Part shown: one piece after another, positions 59,083 to 64,000 of the stretch
Layout of the letters: every line of letters starts with the position of its first letter
Numbering within the stretch: position 1 is the stretch's first letter
Assembly (NCBI RefSeq): GCF_001435095.1
Contig: NZ_AZFC01000026.1
Span: 1 to 64,000 of the forward strand
Direction of reading: 5' to 3'
Length of the DNA stretch: 64,000 nucleotides
From: Levilactobacillus spicheri DSM 15429
GTDB lineage: Bacteria > Bacillota > Bacilli > Lactobacillales > Lactobacillaceae
Made by a program: the position numbers and the translations under genes
Notes under the pieces: generated by a model
The model's database searches: none
Seen by the model: only the letters and a program-made list of their open reading frames with translations
Told to the model about the DNA's origin: nothing

Positions 59083-59140
59083 TTAGAATGATTCTTATCA
59101 ATTGACTCCCCCTCCCCGATTCTGTACGCTAGATACAGAA
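59083..59140 (+). promoter_or_regulatory. DyP promoter with Fur/PerR-like box and inverted repeat
   Basis: -35 TTGACT (59102-59107), 17-nt spacer, -10 TACGCT (59125-59130). TTAGAAT-G-ATTCTTA (59083-59097) fits the 7-1-7 Fur/PerR-type box with one arm mismatch, five bases upstream of the -35. A separate palindrome TTCTGTA-N7-TACAGAA (59120-59140, perfect arms) covers the -10 box. Confidence 0.65.
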
Positions 59141-59159
59141 CATTTAGGAGGGGATTTTC

Positions 59160-60116
59160 ATGTCAATCGATCCAAGTCGCGCTCAAGATGTCTGGAAGGA
59201 TGCTGGGGAGCATGTTCAATTCACCGTTCTGAAATTAAATCGTCAGGATCCCGCGCACGAACGCGAGGTCTTCCAAGAATTTTGTGACCGCTCACAGGCC
59301 ATCGTTCGGTCGTTACGCATCCGCGATGCCAAGCCGGAAACGGGCTCACAACTCAAGGTCTCCATCGGGATCAGCAACGCCGCCTGGGACTACCTGTTCC
59401 CGGACGCACCGAAGCCCGCAGAACTGGAAACTTACACGACCTTAAAGGGGCCGAAGTACAGCATGCCCGCCACGGAAGGCGACCTGTTCTTCCACATTCG
59501 GGCCAGCAACGAAGCCATCGTCTACGAGTGCCAGACGCAATTCCGGCGGGCCATCGATAGCATCACCAGCGTGCTCGACGAAACGCAAGGCTTCCGCTAC
59601 TTCGAAGGCCGGGCCATCATCGGCTTCATCGACGGCACCGAGGCGCCCGCCATTGAAGACGCCGCCGACTACGCCTTGGTCGGTGACGAAGATCCAACCT
59701 TTGAGAACGGCTCCTACGCCTTCGCGCAGAAGTGGCTCCACGACATGCCCGTCTGGAACCACCTGACGACCGAAGACCAGGAAAAGGCCGTGGGTCGGGA
59801 AAAGTTCAGTGATTACGAACTGGACGACGCCGACAAGTTCAAGAACGCCCACAACGTCGCTTCGAAGTTTACCGAAAACGGCGTGGAACAGAAGATCGTG
59901 CGGATGAACGTCCCTTACTCCGCACCGGCTTCCGGCAAGACCGGGACCTACTTCATCGGCTACGCTCGGCACTGGAAGGTCACCAAGGGCATGTTGAAGA
60001 ACATGCTGGAACAGGGCGACTACCTGCTGAGCTTCTCCCAGATTCTCAGCGGCCAGATGTTCTTCATCCCATCCCGTGACCTGTTAGCCAAGATGGCGGA
60101 AGACGAATTCCACTAA
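59160..60116 (+). CDS. DyP-type heme peroxidase
   Basis: A cytoplasmic heme peroxidase of 318 aa in the YfeX-like (B-type) group. GFIDGTE (about 155-161) holds the distal catalytic Asp, and KNAHNVASKF (about 228-237) the proximal heme His. The length and absence of a Tat signal fit cytoplasmic DyPs. It may protect against peroxide or act on porphyrins. AGGAGG precedes the ATG. The 7-1-7 box upstream suggests control by a Fur-family protein (PerR or Fur), and an inverted repeat on the -10 may bind the adjacent HxlR protein. Confidence 0.9.
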   Translation: MSIDPSRAQDVWKDAGEHVQFTVLKLNRQDPAHEREVFQEFCDRSQAIVRSLRIRDAKPETGSQLKVSIGISNAAWDYLFPDAPKPAELETYTTLKGPKYSMPATEGDLFFHIRASNEAIVYECQTQFRRAIDSITSVLDETQGFRYFEGRAIIGFIDGTEAPAIEDAADYALVGDEDPTFENGSYAFAQKWLHDMPVWNHLTTEDQEKAVGREKFSDYELDDADKFKNAHNVASKFTENGVEQKIVRMNVPYSAPASGKTGTYFIGYARHWKVTKGMLKNMLEQGDYLLSFSQILSGQMFFIPSRDLLAKMAEDEFH

Positions 60117-60134
60117 CCTTTACAACATGGCCTC

Positions 60135-60175
60135 AAAATACCCCCACCCGCGACCGGCGGATGGGGGTATTTTTT
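60135..60175 (+). terminator. DyP gene terminator
   Basis: AAAATACCCCCA-CCGC pairs with GCGG-TGGGGGTATTTT, with further Ts. Confidence 0.92.
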
Positions 60176-60345
60176 CATCTACTGTAGAATTTTAAACACT
60201 ATACGGACGATGTATCTCCTCACCCGTTTTTCTCTCAAATAATTTGGCGAACCGCCTAGTTTTCTGAAACCCGTCCGGCGGTCTGGCCCCAGCGCGAAAG
60301 TGGCCTGTCTCGCTTCCAAAGGTCCCCGGCCCCTTCCGGTAAAAC

Positions 60346-60379
60346 ACAAAAAGGGCTTGAGACGTTTCGTCCCAAACCC
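60346..60379 (-). terminator. Terminator of the Rrf2 operon
   Basis: GGGTTTGGGACG pairs with CGTCTCAAGCCC around AAA, followed on the minus strand by TTTTTG. Confidence 0.78.
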
Positions 60380-60396
60380 ACGCGATCTTTCATTTT

Positions 60397-60834
60397 CTAT
60401 AGCGTTTCCCGTTGCTTCTCGCGCGTCCAGATCTCGGTGATCAGGTCGGCCAACTTGATCTGGGCCATCTGATTCTCCGCGGCACGCTGGACCTGTTGGT
60501 AGGCCCCGCGCAACGTCTCCTGGATGTTGCCCCCCACGATGCACTGGGGGTTGGTCTTGTCGTCGACGTGCAGCAGGTTGTCGTTGTCCTCGACGGCCCG
60601 GTAAATGTCCAGCAGGGAGATCACGGCCGGCTCCCGGGTCAGCCGCGGCTGGGCGGTCCCCTGTTGCGTGGTCAGCAGGTCGGCCCGCCGCAGCGCGCTC
60701 ATCAACCGCCGAATCAGCGCCGGATTGGACTCCACGCTGGCGGCGATGGCCCCGCTGGACAGGTCGCTGTCATGATAGATCTCCACGTACGCCAAAATGT
60801 GTACGGCGTCGCTGAGTTTATGCGAATACCGCAT
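60397..60834 (-). CDS. Rrf2-family regulator (YwnA-like)
   Basis: A 145-aa winged-helix regulator. The helix-turn-helix reads LSSGAIAASVESNPALIRRL (about 24-43), with the Rrf2 end of domain LLDIYRAVED (about 75). Only one cysteine is present (about 97), so it lacks the three-Cys Fe-S site of IscR; it is more like the YwnA/CymR group. An ATG at 60840 sits directly on GAGGG, so the ATG at 60834 is favoured. It is the second gene of an operon with an NmrA-like reductase, nine bases apart. Confidence 0.85.
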   Translation of the reverse strand: MRYSHKLSDAVHILAYVEIYHDSDLSSGAIAASVESNPALIRRLMSALRRADLLTTQQGTAQPRLTREPAVISLLDIYRAVEDNDNLLHVDDKTNPQCIVGGNIQETLRGAYQQVQRAAENQMAQIKLADLITEIWTREKQRETL

Positions 60835-60849
60835 GGTCATCCCTCGTTT

Positions 60850-61728
60850 CTAGTGTTTAGCGCCATTATCCCCCGCGGCCAGCTGTGCCGTCAAGAAGTC
60901 CGGCAACGACTGGGCGGGCCGGCCCATGATCCGACGGAAGTCAGCGGTCACCGTGGCCAACAGTCCCTGGGCCCCGCCGGCGTACATCGAAGCCAGCATG
61001 TGCCCCTCGTTGCCTTCATTGTAAAGGTCGGCGAACTGCTGCAGCGTCACCGGCGCGTACCCGATGGGCGCCTGCGCGACCTGGCTTAAGACCCGCGCCA
61101 GTGCCGGCATGGTGTAGGAGCGCTCCTGGGTCAGCGTGTAGCTGAGGTGGGTCCAGAGTTGCGGCGTGACCGCGACCTTGGCGAAGGCCGCGGCGCTCTC
61201 GGCCAGACTGATGAAGCTCAACGACGCGTCCCCCATGGGGTAGATCACGTTGCCCCGCGCAATCAGCTCGGGCAGGTACGGCACCAGCGGGTCGGCGTAC
61301 AGGGCGTTGCGCAGGATGGTGTAGGACAAGTCCGTCTCAGCCAGGCGCCGGGGCACGTAGCCGTAAAAGGCCGACAGGTCGAAGGGGTTGGTCGCCTGGT
61401 CGGCAATGAACCCCATGACCAGAAAGTGTCCCACGCGAGCGGCCTCAGCCGCGGTCACCACGTTTTCGAACTCCTGGACCCGGCTGAAGCTGGTGTGGCT
61501 CTTGCTGGGGATGTAGATGGCCACGTCGGCGCCGGTCAGGACGGCCCGCACGCTGGTCGGATCCTGGTAGTCGAGCGGCTGGACCGCCATTCCCAGTGCC
61601 GCCAGGTCGGCGGCCTTGGCCGGGGTGTGCACGCCTAGCGTGATGGTGGTCGGGGCGGTCAATTGCATCAGTTGGGCCACGACCTGCCGGCCTAAATGCC
61701 CGGTCGCACCGGTGACAACGTACTTCAT
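60850..61728 (-). CDS. NmrA/QorB-like NAD(P)-binding reductase
   Basis: A cytoplasmic atypical short-chain dehydrogenase of 292 aa. The glycine motif TGATGHLG (residues 6-13) binds NAD(P). It lacks the YxxxK catalytic pair of classical SDRs and resembles the NmrA/QorB group, some members of which act on quinones or sense redox state. Pairing with an Rrf2 regulator is common. The ATG at 61728 has AAAGGAAG upstream; the longer frame starts at a TTG. Three TGTTAC repeats lie in the promoter region. Confidence 0.82.
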   Translation of the reverse strand: MKYVVTGATGHLGRQVVAQLMQLTAPTTITLGVHTPAKAADLAALGMAVQPLDYQDPTSVRAVLTGADVAIYIPSKSHTSFSRVQEFENVVTAAEAARVGHFLVMGFIADQATNPFDLSAFYGYVPRRLAETDLSYTILRNALYADPLVPYLPELIARGNVIYPMGDASLSFISLAESAAAFAKVAVTPQLWTHLSYTLTQERSYTMPALARVLSQVAQAPIGYAPVTLQQFADLYNEGNEGHMLASMYAGGAQGLLATVTADFRRIMGRPAQSLPDFLTAQLAAGDNGAKH

Positions 61729-61766
61729 CAGCAAAACTTCCTTTCCTTTTACGGGAGGTGCTTACC

Positions 61767-61808
61767 TGTTACTTTTACAATCACATTAAGTGTTACTCAT
61801 ATTGTTAC
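61767..61808. promoter_or_regulatory. Three TGTTAC repeats upstream of the reductase-Rrf2 operon
   Basis: TGTTAC occurs at 61767-61772, 61791-61796 and 61803-61808, with offsets of 24 and 12 bp. Same-strand repeats at multiples of 12 suggest regulator binding on one DNA face. Confidence 0.45.
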
Positions 61809-61880
61809 ACCATTTCTCCCACTTGTCAAGTCCATCCGTTTTTCCCCTGCAAATTCGGCGCCGCTTGGGCGGAAAAAAGG

Positions 61881-61886
61881 TATAAT
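61881..61886 (+). promoter_or_regulatory. -10 box of the SDR gene
   Basis: A consensus TATAAT lies 31 nt before the start codon. No convincing -35 is at 16-18 nt upstream. Confidence 0.45.
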
Positions 61887-61916
61887 AAGGGTGAATTTAT
61901 TAAGGGAGTGATTTAT

Positions 61917-62678
61917 ATGGGGCAATTAACCGATAAAGTCGCCATCGTCACGGGCGCTGGGTCCGGCATGGGCCGGTCCATGGCCGAGCTGTTCGCCAAG
62001 GAAGGCGCCAAGGTCGTCGCGGCCGACGTCAACCAGGACCGACTGAACGAGACGGTCAAGGCCGTGACCGACGCGGGCAACACCGCCGTGGCCGTTCCGA
62101 CTGACGTCACCAACGAGGCCCAGGTGACCGCTATGGTCCAGGCCGCCGTGGACCACTACGGCCACCTCGACATCCTGGTCAACAACGCCGGGATTATGGA
62201 CAACATGTCACCCGTCGGCACCCTGACCACCGAGCTGTGGGACAAGGTCATGACGGTCAATACCACCAGCGTGATGCTGGCGACCCGTGAGGCGCTGCGG
62301 CTATTCACCAAGCAAAAGCACGGGGTCATCTTAAACATCGCGTCGGTCGGCGGAATTGCCGGTGGCCGGGCCGGGGCCGCCTACACTGCTTCCAAGCACG
62401 CCGTGGTCGGCCTGACCAAGAACACGGCTTACATGTACGAGAACCAGGGCATCCGGACCAACGCCATCGCGCCGGGGGGCATCAAGACCAACATCGCCGA
62501 CTCGATGGGCGACATCAACCACGAGGGCTTGTCGCGCCAGAGCATCGGTATGCCACTCTCTCCCCAACCGGGGTCCGGTGACGAGATCGCCCAAACGGCG
62601 CTCTTCCTGGTCTCCGACGCCGCCAGCTACGTGAACGGCGTCATCGTTCCGGTCGACGGGGGCTGGACGAGCTACTAA
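61917..62678 (+). CDS. Short-chain dehydrogenase/reductase
   Basis: A classical SDR of 253 aa. It has TGAGSGMG (residues 13-20), VNNAG, the catalytic Ser in NIASVGG (about 142), and Tyr-Lys in YTASKH (about 155-159). Asp in AADVNQ (about 38) suggests NAD rather than NADP. The ATG at 61917 follows AAGGGAG; the longer upstream frame crosses the promoter and is not used. Substrate unknown; the family includes acetoin/diacetyl and glucose-type dehydrogenases. It has its own terminator. Confidence 0.9.
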   Translation: MGQLTDKVAIVTGAGSGMGRSMAELFAKEGAKVVAADVNQDRLNETVKAVTDAGNTAVAVPTDVTNEAQVTAMVQAAVDHYGHLDILVNNAGIMDNMSPVGTLTTELWDKVMTVNTTSVMLATREALRLFTKQKHGVILNIASVGGIAGGRAGAAYTASKHAVVGLTKNTAYMYENQGIRTNAIAPGGIKTNIADSMGDINHEGLSRQSIGMPLSPQPGSGDEIAQTALFLVSDAASYVNGVIVPVDGGWTSY

Positions 62679-62703
62679 AACTGACCATTTTAAATCACCA
62701 TGC

Positions 62704-62744
62704 AAAAACGCCTGAGAGATTAATCGTCCCTCAGACGTTTTTTT
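62704..62744. terminator. Bidirectional terminator between the SDR and MFS genes
   Basis: AAAAACG-CTGAG pairs with CTCAG-CGTTTTT. T-runs in both directions serve the two convergent genes. Confidence 0.88.
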
Positions 62745-62754
62745 AGCTTGCGCC

Positions 62755-63960
62755 TCAATCCAAAGCAGGAGAAATTTTTCTCATTGCCAAGATGATAAGC
62801 GCCAGGCCCAAATAGGAAATACCGGCAACTAAGCTGAACATCCGAATCCCCAAGAGGTTAATGAGCATTGGGATGCCCAATAATCCAATTGGCTGCGTTA
62901 AATTGATCAGTGAGAAGTAACTATTAGAAACAGTTGCTAATCTTGATTCTGGAATGACACGTTGCAAGACCGTCTTAGATGAAATGTTAAAAAAGGGCAA
63001 CGCAGCTCCCAAAAGTAGCAATCCAACAAGAGTTGCAACAATATTTTGGGATTCCCCAAATAATAAAAATGAGGCAGGAACTTGAACAATTGCAATTTGG
63101 AGAAAGGTATGAATTCTTACTCTCTCATAACTAAGTCTGTAAATAATAGATCCCATCAAAAAGCCGACTGAGAAAAACGAGTCCATGACTCCCATTAGCT
63201 TTACATTCTGAAAAACTTCGCCTGACATTTGGGAAAAGTAAACACTATTGGGCGCTAACAGAACATTGAAGAGGAGTGCCGTCACTAATACGGGCGTCAA
63301 CGGGGGAAAATCGTGCAGTAATTGTTTAACAAATCCGAAGCTGTTCCAAAGATTGCTTTTGTACTCTCCCCCAGCGTTTCCCATGAAGGGACGCGTTGCT
63401 GTCTTTGGCTCAGATAATCTTAGTAGAATCAAGCCAACAACGACATAAGAAAGAAAATCGAATAGGAACAAATATTCAATCGGCATAAAACTGGTCAGAC
63501 CGGTTACCAGGACTCCGGAAAAAAGTCCGGCACTAGTTCGTGCGGTACTGATGGCCGCATTAATCTTGTTATATTCATCTTTTTCAAAAAGTTGTACCGT
63601 TAGCTTTACGACTATTGGATCGAAAAATTCTGAAAAGACATCGTAAACAACCGCACAAATCACTAAAAGTACGAAGCTTTTTAAATTAATATATACGCAC
63701 AGAAAAATGGCAATCACAGAAGCTGCGGCGGCTACACAACTTTGTATCAGTAGCCACTTTAAATGTGACTTCTGATCAACAAAATAGCCAATGGGCGCCG
63801 CCAATAGAATTTCAGGGACAAAGATACTAAACGTTAGAATGCCGACATAAATTGGATTACGGAACCAATCTGTTGTCAGAATAATTAGCGCAATTCGCGA
63901 AAATCCACTGCCAAATTCGTTTATGAACTGACCAAATAGGATAATATTCTTATTATTCAC
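62755..63960 (-). CDS. MFS transporter (low GC)
   Basis: A 401-aa MFS protein with 12 TM helices, resembling the macrolide-efflux-like group often found near bacteriocin genes. It starts at GTG (63960), seven bases after AAAGGAGG; the frame beyond that start continues to the window edge but has no need to be coding. Motifs are weak: GYFVDQKSHLKWLL stands at the TM2-TM3 loop. GC content is far below that of neighbouring genes. It has the same general family and composition as the split MFS gene at 50649-51875, but is intact. Substrate unknown. Confidence 0.8.
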   Translation of the reverse strand: MNNKNIILFGQFINEFGSGFSRIALIILTTDWFRNPIYVGILTFSIFVPEILLAAPIGYFVDQKSHLKWLLIQSCVAAAASVIAIFLCVYINLKSFVLLVICAVVYDVFSEFFDPIVVKLTVQLFEKDEYNKINAAISTARTSAGLFSGVLVTGLTSFMPIEYLFLFDFLSYVVVGLILLRLSEPKTATRPFMGNAGGEYKSNLWNSFGFVKQLLHDFPPLTPVLVTALLFNVLLAPNSVYFSQMSGEVFQNVKLMGVMDSFFSVGFLMGSIIYRLSYERVRIHTFLQIAIVQVPASFLLFGESQNIVATLVGLLLLGAALPFFNISSKTVLQRVIPESRLATVSNSYFSLINLTQPIGLLGIPMLINLLGIRMFSLVAGISYLGLALIILAMRKISPALD

Positions 63961-64000
63961 AGCTCCCCCTCCTTTATTGCCTATAATAATAGCAGGCATA

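Overview
This 64 kb window comes from a high-GC member of the Lactobacillaceae, most likely Levilactobacillus or a close relative. The evidence is a near-identical relative of the Lactobacillus brevis R-specific alcohol dehydrogenase, a Tyr T-box, PyrR, CcpA and Rex type regulatory sites, sortase-anchored and DUF5776 surface proteins, DUF3278 operons and dense GC-rich coding with strong intrinsic terminators. No phage, conjugative element, CRISPR array or intact insertion sequence is visible. The left edge is the promoter and leader of an rRNA operon that runs out of the window.

Layout. 0-6 kb: rRNA leader, tyrS with its T-box, mntH, a MarR gene carrying a cre site, and an Mga-like regulator. 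6.3-8.8 kb: a three-gene ica/pga-like operon (glycosyltransferase, small membrane subunit, polysaccharide deacetylase) for a poly-N-acetylglucosamine type exopolysaccharide. 9.7-11.9 kb: a PyrR-attenuated operon of nucleoside deoxyribosyltransferase and an NCS1 permease. 12-14 kb: a ydbS/ydbT-like PH-domain pair. 14.2-16.5 kb: a YtrA-regulated ABC transporter with a recognisable operator. 16.7-24.5 kb: murI, a DMT exporter, DUF975, an arylsulfotransferase-like enzyme, a nucleoside hydrolase, the R-ADH gene with a Rex box, and a second Rex-box promoter driving a short terminated leader RNA. 24.6-34 kb: an ABC-F protein with an attenuator-like leader, an AraC regulator, an unassigned structured RNA, a DUF5776 surface protein, an MFS pump, a LysR/YeiH pair and a secreted nuclease. 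34-36.2 kb: an XRE regulator with three DUF3278 membrane proteins. 36.5-43.4 kb: a secreted acid phosphatase with autotransporter-type repeats, then a lower-GC alpha-glucoside locus (GH13, MFS permease, LacI) and a Zn-sensor-like ArsR. 43.4-50.5 kb: tandem surface paralogues of very different GC content, a Fic-like protein, a multicopper oxidase, an LPQTN adhesin and a HesB-like protein. 50.6-64 kb: a nonsense-split low-GC MFS gene, a BceAB-like transporter with a GntR regulator, reductases, TetR/HxlR/Rrf2 regulators, a DyP peroxidase and a low-GC MFS gene.

The most unusual signal is non-coding. Three intergenic elements (8.86-9.62, 55.33-55.92 and 58.30-58.59 kb) share inverted termini and an internal module of about 150 nt. 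The module folds as a closing stem plus two hairpins, and base pairs change in a compensatory way between copies. They look like a MITE-like family carrying a conserved structured RNA or DNA module. Separately, 27.38-27.72 kb holds a strongly structured, terminator-ended RNA candidate that I cannot assign to a known class.

How the genes work together. Much of the window is small transport, redox and surface modules, each with its own regulator and operator. Several operators can be read directly: AGTGTA-N13-TACACA for YtrA, TTGTGA-N6-TAACAA for Rex, the PyrR loop, two CAAACGTTTG LacI boxes, a 7-1-7 Fur/PerR-like box at the DyP gene, and two TGTCA-N8 boxes at the DUF3278 operon. All functional calls rest on motif and family recognition by eye; no database search was run.
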